7,260 nt of DNA from Holophaga sp. (lineage in GTDB: Bacteria > Acidobacteriota > Holophagae > Holophagales > Holophagaceae): contig JARLGP010000182.1 of the NCBI GenBank assembly GCA_031292735.1, positions 1 through 7,260 of the forward strand. Direction: 5' to 3'. Positions 1 through 5,689 of the stretch are shown here, piece after piece (position 1 is the stretch's first letter; every line of letters starts with the position of its first letter). Position numbers and translations under genes: made by a program. Under the pieces are notes generated by a model. That model had not been told where the DNA came from. It did not search any database and worked only from the letters and a program-made list of their open reading frames with translations.

Positions 1-321
1 GCGGATGGCGGCGGCCAGCACGTTGGCGATGACGTAGGCGTCGGCCGCCTCCGCCGAGGCGTCGCCCACCCACAGCAGCCTGTTCGGCCCGCGCGACAGC
101 ACGTCCTTGATGGACTGCTTGACCGCGGGGGTCCCGTAGGACAGGGCGTCCACGGTGCCCCCCTGCTGTTCCACGATCAGGCTGGCGGCTTCGATGGCGT
201 TGCGGTCGAAGTCGCTGATCTTGCCCTTGGCCCGGCTGTAGTCCAGGCTGAGGTCATCCGGCCGGATCTTGATGTCCTGCTCGTTGAGCACCCACTTGTA
301 GCAAACAAGAAGCTTTGGCAT
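1..321 (-). CDS. etfB: Electron transfer flavoprotein beta subunit (EtfB/FixA family), N-terminal part, cut by window edge
   Basis: Only the first 107 codons are present; the gene continues past base 1. The product starts MPKLLVCYKWVL, the usual EtfB opening of a short beta strand, (V)C.K and a following acidic/basic segment. The segment ISDFDRNAIEAA (about 35-46) matches the family's INPFD..ALEEA region, with NP replaced by SD. SRGPNRLLWVGD (about 76-87) matches the family's A-G-A-R-A-V-D segment, followed by an alanine-rich helix. EtfB pairs with EtfA to form the soluble FAD/AMP heterodimer that exchanges electrons with acyl-CoA dehydrogenases in the cytoplasm. The ATG at 319-321 has an AAGG ribosome site close upstream and lies 13 bp after the stop of the second acyl-CoA dehydrogenase, so it is the third gene of that operon; etfA probably follows outside the window. 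Whether this ETF is of the bifurcating type cannot be judged from this fragment. Confidence 0.9.
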   Translation of the reverse strand, partial: MPKLLVCYKWVLNEQDIKIRPDDLSLDYSRAKGKISDFDRNAIEAASLIVEQQGGTVDALSYGTPAVKQSIKDVLSRGPNRLLWVGDASAEAADAYVIANVLAAAIR

Positions 322-334
322 TCGGATTTCCTTA

Positions 335-1471
335 TTACGCCAGCAATGCGGCAGCAATGGTCTTTTCGGGGAAGTCGGCGGGAGCGTCCAGCAGGGTGGT
401 GCCGGCGATGTCCCGGAACAGGCGCGGCAGCGGCATGAACTCGGAGTAGCCGAAGCCGCCTTCCACCTGCACCGTGTCGACCAGCATCTTGGAGCCGACC
501 CGGGCCAGGAACTGCTGGACCATGGCGGCCTCCACCAGGAACGGCTGGCCTTCGTCCATGAGCTGGGCGGCGCAGCGCAGGCCCAGGCGGGCCAGGTGGC
601 AGTCGGTGGCCACGTCGGCCATGAGGGTCTGGATCGCCTGCAGTGCGGAGATCGGCCGGCCGAACTGGATCCGGGTCTTGGAATAGGCCGCGGCGTGTTC
701 CACCGCCGCCTGGCCGATGCCCACGGTCTGGGCCGCGGCCGCCACGGAAGCGAGCGCCAGGGTTTCGGTGAGGATGCTCTGGCCGTCGGTGACCCCGCCG
801 ATCAGGGCCGAGTCGGCCACCACCACGTTGTCGAACACCAGATCGGCCACCGGGCAGCCCTTCAGGCCCATGGTCTCGGCCGGGGCGCCCACCGTGAGCC
901 CGCTGGCCTTGCCGCTGACGATGAACGCCGCCAGGGATTTGGCGCCGGCCGCGGGGTCGGTGCAGGCCAGCACCACGTAGAGATCGGCCACGCCGGCGTT
1001 GCGCACGAACGCCTTGGTGCCCTTGAGCGCCCAGCCCGCGGCATGCTTGGTGGCCTGCAGGGCGGCGGGGCCATTGCCCGGCGTGGGGCCATGCTCGAAC
1101 ACCGCCAAGCCGCCCAGGCTGTCGCCCGCGGCCAGGGCCGGCAGGTGGGCCTTCTTCTGGGCGGCGTCGCCCCAGCGCTGGATGGCGTAGGCCGCCAGGG
1201 AGTGGTTGATCAGGATGGAGGCCACCGCCGCGCTGCTGCGCGACAGGTTCTCCACGGTCTCCACCAGGCTGACGAAGCCCGCTTCGGCCCCGCCGAACTC
1301 GCCCGGCACGAACAGGCCCAGGAAGTCATGCTTTGCCAGCTCTTTGACCACGTCCGCCGGGTACTGGCCGGTGTGGTCCATGTCCACCACGATGGGATCC
1401 AGATATTCCTTGGCGAAGTCCCGGGCGCTCTGCCCGATCAGTTCCTGCTCTTCGGTCAGTTGGATGCTCAT
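335..1471 (-). CDS. Acyl-CoA dehydrogenase family protein lacking the catalytic Glu; probable partner subunit (AcdB-like)
   Basis: A 378-residue protein of normal ACD length with the usual order: N-terminal helical domain (1-120), central beta domain (about 121-225), C-terminal helical domain (226-378). It retains FGG (59-61), TDPAAG (171-176), R267-x-x-F270-G271 and Q335-x-x-G338-G339-x-G341-Y342, which in homomeric ACDs contact the ADP part of the neighbour's FAD. Several catalytic and flavin-side residues differ. The LTEP motif is AVFEH (F125, H127), the WIT motif is F155-V156-R157, and the conserved Arg after helix G is S242. The YEGT motif aligns (six residues after RLFRD) with L360-D361-A362-P363, so the base Glu is Asp or absent. 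The alternative Glu position used by isovaleryl-CoA dehydrogenase is A241. It is unlikely to be active alone; I infer that it is the FAD-supporting half of a heteromer with the upstream ACD. Its ATG directly abuts that gene's TAA (TAAATG), so translational coupling is likely. No frameshift is seen and the reading frame looks maintained, so it is not a decayed pseudogene. Confidence 0.9.
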   Translation of the reverse strand: MSIQLTEEQELIGQSARDFAKEYLDPIVVDMDHTGQYPADVVKELAKHDFLGLFVPGEFGGAEAGFVSLVETVENLSRSSAAVASILINHSLAAYAIQRWGDAAQKKAHLPALAAGDSLGGLAVFEHGPTPGNGPAALQATKHAAGWALKGTKAFVRNAGVADLYVVLACTDPAAGAKSLAAFIVSGKASGLTVGAPAETMGLKGCPVADLVFDNVVVADSALIGGVTDGQSILTETLALASVAAAAQTVGIGQAAVEHAAAYSKTRIQFGRPISALQAIQTLMADVATDCHLARLGLRCAAQLMDEGQPFLVEAAMVQQFLARVGSKMLVDTVQVEGGFGYSEFMPLPRLFRDIAGTTLLDAPADFPEKTIAAALLA

Positions 1472-1489
1472 TTAGTTGCCGCCTTTCTG
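1472..1489 (-). promoter_or_regulatory. Translation initiation region of the second ACD gene, inside the end of the first
   Basis: The mRNA-sense sequence CAGAAAGGCGGCAACTAA runs straight into ATG at 1471. The AAAGGCGG ribosome site is encoded by the last codons of the upstream ACD gene (tail QKGGN), and the stop and start codons touch. This layout suggests coupled synthesis of the two subunits, as expected for partners made in equal amounts. Confidence 0.6.
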
Positions 1490-2629
1490 GACTGCGACGG
1501 CGGGCCGGGCGGGCGCCAGCACCGCACGGGAGATCACCAGTCGCTGGATTTGGTTCGTGCCTTCGTAGATCTGCATGATCTTGGCGTCGCGCATCAGCTT
1601 CGCGATTTCCGAGCTGTAGCCGTAGCTGCCCATGAGCTGCACGGCCTGGGTGGTCACCTTCATGGCGGTGTCCCCGCAGCAGGTCTTGGCCATGGCCGAT
1701 TCGGCCGAGAACGGCACGCCGGCGTCGCGCAGGTTCATGGTGTGGTGCAGCAGCTGGCGGGCCGCCTCGATCTCGATGCGCATGTCGGCCAGCTTGAACT
1801 GCAGGGTCTGGCCCGGCTGGGCCTTTTCCGGATACAGCTGGTGCAGGTGCTTCACGCACTCGTCCAGGGCGCGCTGGGCCAGGCCCACGCTCAGGGCGGC
1901 GATGGCCGGGCGGGCCATGTCCAGGGTCTTCATGGCGATCTTCATGCCTTCGCCTTCCTTGCCCAGGAGGTTGGCGGCCGGGATGTGCACGTCCTTGAAC
2001 AGCAGTTCCACGGTGTTGGAGCTGCGGATGCCCAGCTTGTGGTCCACGGTGCCGATGCTGAAGCCCGGGGTGCCCTTTTCCACGATGAAGGCGCTGATGC
2101 CCTTCACCCCGGCGGCGGGGTCGGTGAGCGCGTAGATCACGTAGACGCTGGCGTAGCCGCCGTTGGTGATCCAGCACTTGCTGCCGTTCAGGATGTACTC
2201 GTCACCCACCTTGACGGCGGTGGACTTGCCGTTGCCCGCGTCGGAACCGGCGTTGGGCTCGGTGAGCCCGAAGGAGCCGATCTCGCCGCGCACCATCGGG
2301 GTGAAGAACTGCTTCTTCTGGGCCTCGGTGCCGGCCACCAGCACCGAATCCATGCTCAGCACGCTGGCGGCCAGGGTGGTGCCCATGCCGGCGCAGCCGT
2401 AGCCCCAGGCTTCCAGCACCACGGCCTGGGTGAGGGCGTCGTACTCCAGCCCGCCGAAGGCCTTGGGCACGGCCATGGCGAAGATCTTGCTCTCCCGCGC
2501 CGCCTCCAGCAGGTGCGGATGGAACTCGCCGGTCTTGTCGAACGCCGCGGCGTTGGGAATGATCTCCCGGGCGACGAACTCCTGGTTCGCCTGTCGGATC
2601 TGCAGTTGCTCTGCTGTGAGGATGCTCAT
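1472..2629 (-). CDS. Acyl-CoA dehydrogenase, catalytic subunit (AcdA-like)
   Basis: A 385-residue flavoprotein of the acyl-CoA dehydrogenase family, which catalyses alpha,beta-oxidation of an acyl-CoA (or the reverse enoyl-CoA reduction) with electrons passing to ETF. Visible motifs, numbered from the ATG at 2629, are FGG (58-60), the flavin loop FGLTEPNAGSD (120-130), KCWITNG (151-157), GIRSSNTVEL (200-209), MARP with R240, and RDAKIMQIYEGTNQIQR with catalytic Glu356. The RxxFG motif expected near 265-273 is missing: the segment reads LYPEKAQPG and is about two residues shorter than usual. QxxGG is QLMGS (331-335). In homomeric enzymes both of these serve the adjacent subunit's FAD, so a partner subunit is implied. 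An in-frame GTG lies two codons upstream (2633-2635). I prefer ATG 2629 because it aligns with the start of the paralogue next door and has AAAGGTGGAG in front. It is the first clear gene of the operon. The acyl substrate cannot be deduced. Confidence 0.93.
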   Translation of the reverse strand: MSILTAEQLQIRQANQEFVAREIIPNAAAFDKTGEFHPHLLEAARESKIFAMAVPKAFGGLEYDALTQAVVLEAWGYGCAGMGTTLAASVLSMDSVLVAGTEAQKKQFFTPMVRGEIGSFGLTEPNAGSDAGNGKSTAVKVGDEYILNGSKCWITNGGYASVYVIYALTDPAAGVKGISAFIVEKGTPGFSIGTVDHKLGIRSSNTVELLFKDVHIPAANLLGKEGEGMKIAMKTLDMARPAIAALSVGLAQRALDECVKHLHQLYPEKAQPGQTLQFKLADMRIEIEAARQLLHHTMNLRDAGVPFSAESAMAKTCCGDTAMKVTTQAVQLMGSYGYSSEIAKLMRDAKIMQIYEGTNQIQRLVISRAVLAPARPAVAVQKGGN

Positions 2630-2647
2630 GTTCACTCCACCTTTCTG
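2630..2647 (-). promoter_or_regulatory. Ribosome binding site of the first ACD gene
   Basis: The mRNA-sense sequence CAGAAAGGTGGAGTGAAC precedes ATG 2629 and contains two purine-rich blocks, AAAGG and GGAG. Its first eleven bases match the initiation region of the second ACD gene except at one position, and the following ATGAGCATCC is identical in both genes. This supports ATG 2629 rather than the GTG at 2635 as the start. Confidence 0.55.
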
Positions 2648-2757
2648 TTAGACGAGGACGGGTTCCGCGGTCGGAGCGGCCGCCGTGGCTTGCTTGGATT
2701 CGATGATTTGCCGCAGTCCGCCCCTTAGCGACAGTTCCCCATCGTTAAAGAGCCCTT
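2648..2757 (-). other. GC-rich open stretch without ATG, possible 3' relic of a lost upstream gene
   Basis: Between an in-frame TGA near 2757 and the TAA at 2648-2650 lies a 36-codon open frame with no ATG, GTG or TTG start. Its last residues read LRQIIESKQA then TAAAPTAEPVLV and stop. The tail is Ala/Pro/Val-rich, like the tail of the first ACD (APARPAVAV). Its stop sits 18 bp before ATG 2629, a normal operon distance. From 2648 to about 2727 the base composition is GC-rich like the genes, while the DNA beyond is not. It may be the end of a deleted gene, perhaps of an ACD-like copy, or a chance frame inside a 5' leader. An initiating CTG after AAGGGG (giving a 22-residue peptide) is conceivable but unsupported. 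Confidence 0.25.
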
Positions 2758-2775
2758 GTTGAGGTCAAAGTCGAG

Positions 2776-2804
2776 TTTGTACGAAGAACCGGAAAGGCTG
2801 GCAA
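2776..2804 (-). promoter_or_regulatory. Candidate sigma70-type promoter for the ACD/etf operon
   Basis: On the minus strand, TTGCCA (2799-2804, five of six matches to TTGACA) and TACAAA (2776-2781, four of six to TATAAT) are separated by exactly 17 bp. Transcription would start near 2769 and give a leader of about 140 nt that includes the GC-rich open stretch before the first ACD gene. This is a by-eye match only. Confidence 0.3.
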
Positions 2805-2960
2805 AAACAGCTGGCTGGATTTAAGAGAATCTCATCGTAAACCAGGGAAACGGATGCCTGTTTTCAACCTGAGATAGCTTTCCGTAATTGTCACTGCATG
2901 GAATCTACTTCCGCGCTGAAAGGGGTTGAAATACTTTGTTTTCATGCAATGAGACAAACC

Positions 2961-2973
2961 GGATCTGAGATCC
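2961..2973. promoter_or_regulatory. 13-bp perfect palindrome, candidate operator
   Basis: GGATCTGAGATCC consists of two 6-bp arms around one central base. It lies 6 bp upstream of the candidate -35 element at 2980, a usual place for an activator or repressor site. No regulator gene is in the window, so the binding protein is unknown. Confidence 0.35.
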
Positions 2974-2979
2974 GCCACA

Positions 2980-3006
2980 TTGGAATTCATAGGCCGCACG
3001 TATGAT
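2980..3006 (+). promoter_or_regulatory. Candidate promoter for the opp operon
   Basis: TATGAT at 3001-3006 matches TATAAT in five of six bases. TTGGAA at 2980-2985 is a fair -35 element, but the spacer is 15 bp, shorter than the preferred 17. Transcription would begin near 3013 and leave a leader of about 170 nt before the oppA start. Confidence 0.3.
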
Positions 3007-3171
3007 TTTCAACCCCCGACTTGGGCGGCTGAGGCTTTGGTAAATTTCCGGCCTCTCCGGCAGCGCATCCAGGCACGGATATTTCACGTAAGGTTCGCCA
3101 TCAGATATGAATGCATTGAATGAACGCTCCACTTGGGTCCAGAATGGGGCAACTCGGACACTACCCTTGCT

Positions 3172-3176
3172 GGAGG
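3172..3176 (+). promoter_or_regulatory. Shine-Dalgarno site that fixes the oppA GTG start
   Basis: GGAGG lies five bases before GTG 3182. The in-frame ATG at 3107 has no comparable site and would place 25 non-hydrophobic residues before the signal peptide, so the GTG is chosen. Confidence 0.75.
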
Positions 3177-3181
3177 CTGAA

Positions 3182-4756
3182 GTGAATACTCGGCTTGCTT
3201 CTGTACTACTATCGTTCGGCCTGTTCGCCTCCCTGGCCGCGGCTCCGCAGAAGATCACCTACGCCCTGAACGGCGAAGCGCAGACCCTCGACCCCAACCT
3301 CAACCAGTGGTTTCGTGCCTCCATCGTGCTCAAGACCATGTTCACCGGCCTGGAGAAGCTGGACCCCGACGGCCGGCCGGTGCCGGCCATGGCCAGCAGC
3401 TACAAGCTGGACAAGAGCAAGACCGTCTACACCTTCACCATCGCCGCCGGCGCCAAGTGGGCGGACGGCAAGCCGGTGACGGCCCAGGATTTCGAATACT
3501 CCTGGAAGCGCGTGGTCAATCCCAAGACCGCGGCGCCGTCGTCCTTCTACCTCTACTACGTGAAGAACGGCAAGGCCATCGTGGAAGGCAAGGCCCCGGT
3601 GGACCAGCTGGGCGTCCAGGCCCTGAACCCCCGCACGCTCAAGGTCACCCTGGAGAACCCGACCCCCTACTTCCTCGACCTGCTCTGCGTCACCGCCTAC
3701 ATGCCGGTGCGCAGGGACCTGGTGGAAGGCTCCGAGTCGTGGACCAAGAACCTCAAGACCTACGTGGGCAACGGGCCGTTCCAGATGGTGGAATACAAGC
3801 CCAGGCAGAAATACGTCCTGAAAAAGAACCCCAACTACCTGGACGCCGCCAAGGTGAAGCTGGACACCCTGGAGATCGTCATCATGGAGGCCCAGGAAGC
3901 CCAGCTCGCCGCCTACCAGACGGGCGAGATCCAGGTGTTCGACGATCCCAGCGCCGAGGGCCTGAAGAAGTACCAGGGCACCCGGGAGCTGAACGCCTTC
4001 CCCCGGATCGGGGTTTCCTACTATGACTTCAACACCGCCACCCGGCCGTTCAACGATCCCCGGGTGCGCCGCGCCTTCGGCATCGCCATCAACCGCGCGC
4101 AGATCGTCAAGAACATCCTGCAGACCAGCGAGAAGCCGGCGCTGGGCTTCGTGCCCTACGGGATCAGCGACGGGGTGAAGAAGGGCAAGGCCTACCGCGA
4201 CGTGGTCGGCAACCCCATCAAGGAGGATCCCGCCGAGGCCCGGAAGCTGCTGGCCGCCGCCGGCTACCCCAACGGCAAGGGCTTCCCCAAGGTGACCCTC
4301 ATCTGCCAGTCCAACCAGCAGGCCAAGGATGTCTGCCAGGCCTTCCAGGCCATGTGGAAGAGCAACCTCGGAGTCACCGTGGACATCCAGAGCTTCGAGA
4401 CCAAGGTCTACTGGACCCAGCTGCATTCCGGCAACTTCAACATCGCCGCGGACAGCTGGAGCGGCGACTACTCCGACCCCATGACCAACCTGGAGATCTT
4501 CCAGACCAACCAGAACGTGCAGAACAACCGCTGGACCAACCGCGCCTATGACGCCCTCATCGAGGCCAACCACAAGAGCGCGGACCAGAAGCTGCGCATG
4601 GCCAACTTCGTGACGGCCGAGAAGATCCTCGCCAACGACATGCCGGTCATGCCGGCCTACTACTACCTGGGGCGGGTTCTCTGCAAGCCCAACATCAAGG
4701 GGGTCATGAAGACCTACCTGGGGCACACCTGCTTCGAATACGCCCACGTGGAGTAA
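3182..4756 (+). CDS. oppA: Periplasmic oligopeptide-binding protein (OppA, SBP_bac_5 family)
   Basis: A 524-residue solute receptor that captures peptides in the periplasm and delivers them to OppBC. Residues 1-21 form a Sec signal peptide: a short basic start (R4), a hydrophobic core to about 18 and an AAA cleavage zone, with no lipobox Cys, so it should be a free periplasmic protein. Family landmarks are AQTLDPNLNQ (33-42), GLEKLDPDGRPVPAMA (56-71), AKWADGKPVTAQDFEYSWKR (91-110), NPTPYF (159-164), FNDPRVRRAF (290-299) and SWSGDYSDP (425-433). D429 aligns with the E. coli OppA aspartate (D419) that binds the peptide amino terminus, which favours peptides over other ligands of this family. 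The Cys next to that Trp in E. coli, part of a disulfide, is Ser427 here. It is the first gene of the operon, six bases ahead of oppB. Length and similarity are closer to OppA/MppA than to DppA; peptide length preference is unknown. Confidence 0.93.
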   Translation: MNTRLASVLLSFGLFASLAAAPQKITYALNGEAQTLDPNLNQWFRASIVLKTMFTGLEKLDPDGRPVPAMASSYKLDKSKTVYTFTIAAGAKWADGKPVTAQDFEYSWKRVVNPKTAAPSSFYLYYVKNGKAIVEGKAPVDQLGVQALNPRTLKVTLENPTPYFLDLLCVTAYMPVRRDLVEGSESWTKNLKTYVGNGPFQMVEYKPRQKYVLKKNPNYLDAAKVKLDTLEIVIMEAQEAQLAAYQTGEIQVFDDPSAEGLKKYQGTRELNAFPRIGVSYYDFNTATRPFNDPRVRRAFGIAINRAQIVKNILQTSEKPALGFVPYGISDGVKKGKAYRDVVGNPIKEDPAEARKLLAAAGYPNGKGFPKVTLICQSNQQAKDVCQAFQAMWKSNLGVTVDIQSFETKVYWTQLHSGNFNIAADSWSGDYSDPMTNLEIFQTNQNVQNNRWTNRAYDALIEANHKSADQKLRMANFVTAEKILANDMPVMPAYYYLGRVLCKPNIKGVMKTYLGHTCFEYAHVE

Positions 4757-4762
4757 CCCGGA

Positions 4763-5689
4763 GTGCTTGGCTACATCCTGAAACGAGTCTGGGCGGGCGT
4801 GATCACCATGCTCACCCTGGTCACCCTGACCTTCTTCCTCACCCGGGCCATCCCCGGCGGGCCGTTCAGCCCCGCCGCCGAGCGCAAGGTGCCGGAAAGC
4901 GTCATCGCGCTCATCGAACAGCGCTACGGTCTCGACCAGCCGGTCTCGGTGCAGTACCTGAAGTACATGAAGAACCTGCTGCACGGCGACCTGGGCAGCT
5001 CGTTCCAGGAACTGGACGTGTCGGTGAACGACATCGTGGCGCGGGGCTTCCCGGTCTCCGCCAAGGTGGGCTTCGTGGCCACCCTGGCGGCGCTGCTGAT
5101 CGGCATCCCGCTGGGCATCATCTCGGCGCTCCGGCGCGGCAAGTGGCAGGACAGCGCCTCCATGATCTTCGCCACCGTGGGCATCTCGGTGCCCAGCTTC
5201 GTGCTCACCGTGCTGCTGCTCTACCTGTTCGCGGTGGTGCTGAAGCTGCTGCCCACCTACGGCCTCACCACCTGGAAGCACTACCTGCTGCCGGTGACCG
5301 GCCTGGCGGTGGCGCCCATCGCCTACATCGCCCGGCTCATGCGCTCGAGCATGCTCGAGGTGATGCGCCAGGACTACATCCGCACCGCCCGGGCCAAGGG
5401 CCTGGGCGAGTTCATGGTGGTCGCCCGGCACGCCCTGCGCAACGCCATCATCCCGGTGGTGACCTACCTGGGCCCGCTGATCGCCACCCTGCTCACCGGC
5501 AGCTTCGTGGTGGAGCGGATCTTCTCCATTCCCGGGATCGGCCGCGACTACGTGAGCTCCATCGGCGACCGGGACTATTCGGTGATCCTGGGCGTCACCA
5601 TCTTCTTCGGCGCCCTGGTGGTCATCATGAACATCGTGGTGGACGTGCTCTACGCGATCATCGATCCGCGGGTGAGGATCGATGAGTAG
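4763..5689 (+). CDS. oppB: Oligopeptide ABC transporter permease OppB
   Basis: A 308-residue inner-membrane permease, one of the two channel subunits of the Opp importer. The N-terminus MLGYILKRVW followed by a hydrophobic helix (about 11-30) and RAIPGGPF is characteristic of OppB/DppB. YGLDQPVSVQYLKYMKNLLHGDLGSSF (55-81) is the conserved periplasmic segment. Further membrane helices are near 101-122, 136-163, 174-193, 231-250 and 275-298. The cytoplasmic EAA loop (about 207-230: TARAKGLG, then ALRNAIIP) contacts the ATPases. The end reads YAIIDPRVR, typical of the family. The start is a GTG with GGAG nine bases upstream, overlapping the end of oppA. The 3' end overlaps oppC by 8 bp. Confidence 0.95.
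   Translation: MLGYILKRVWAGVITMLTLVTLTFFLTRAIPGGPFSPAAERKVPESVIALIEQRYGLDQPVSVQYLKYMKNLLHGDLGSSFQELDVSVNDIVARGFPVSAKVGFVATLAALLIGIPLGIISALRRGKWQDSASMIFATVGISVPSFVLTVLLLYLFAVVLKLLPTYGLTTWKHYLLPVTGLAVAPIAYIARLMRSSMLEVMRQDYIRTARAKGLGEFMVVARHALRNAIIPVVTYLGPLIATLLTGSFVVERIFSIPGIGRDYVSSIGDRDYSVILGVTIFFGALVVIMNIVVDVLYAIIDPRVRIDE

Larger units (their letters stand above)
2861..3016. repeat. Three copies of TTTCAACC (two direct, one inverted) in the divergent region
   Basis: TTTTCAACC occurs at 2861-2869 and 3006-3014, and GGTTGAAA, its complement, at 2924-2931. The second and third copies extend to a perfect 10-bp inverted repeat, GGGGTTGAAA (2922-2931) and TTTCAACCCC (3007-3016). This pair brackets the palindrome and the candidate opp promoter. 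They may be binding sites for a regulator of one or both operons; chance is not excluded. Confidence 0.35.
2730..3181. other. Divergent intergenic region, A/T-richer than the flanking genes
   Basis: About 450 bp separate the leftward ACD/etf operon from the rightward opp operon. I see no convincing gene here: the open frames lack ribosome sites or run antisense into oppA. The stretch contains candidate promoters in both directions, a 13-bp palindrome and repeated TTTCAACC elements, listed separately. No strong GC-stem plus T-run terminator is visible. Confidence 0.6.

Noticed and set aside
596..2728. Very long plus-strand open frame (about 710 codons) opposite both ACD genes
   Set aside because: It is rich in Gly, His, Arg, Ala and Gln with no recognisable domain, lies exactly opposite two clear ACD genes, and is explained by GC-rich third codon positions on the other strand.
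3031..3055. Hairpin GAGGC/GCCTC in the oppA leader as a terminator or riboswitch
   Set aside because: The stem has only five clean pairs, no following T-run and no recognisable riboswitch core; too weak to list as a feature.
3107..3181. N-terminal extension of oppA from ATG 3107
   Set aside because: There is no Shine-Dalgarno site, and it would place a polar 25-residue stretch before a perfect signal peptide; GTG 3182 has GGAGG five bases upstream.
2905..3258. Minus-strand open frame of 117 codons covering the intergenic region and the oppA 5' end
   Set aside because: It has no ribosome site, overlaps the oppA signal-peptide codons in antisense, and shows no family resemblance.
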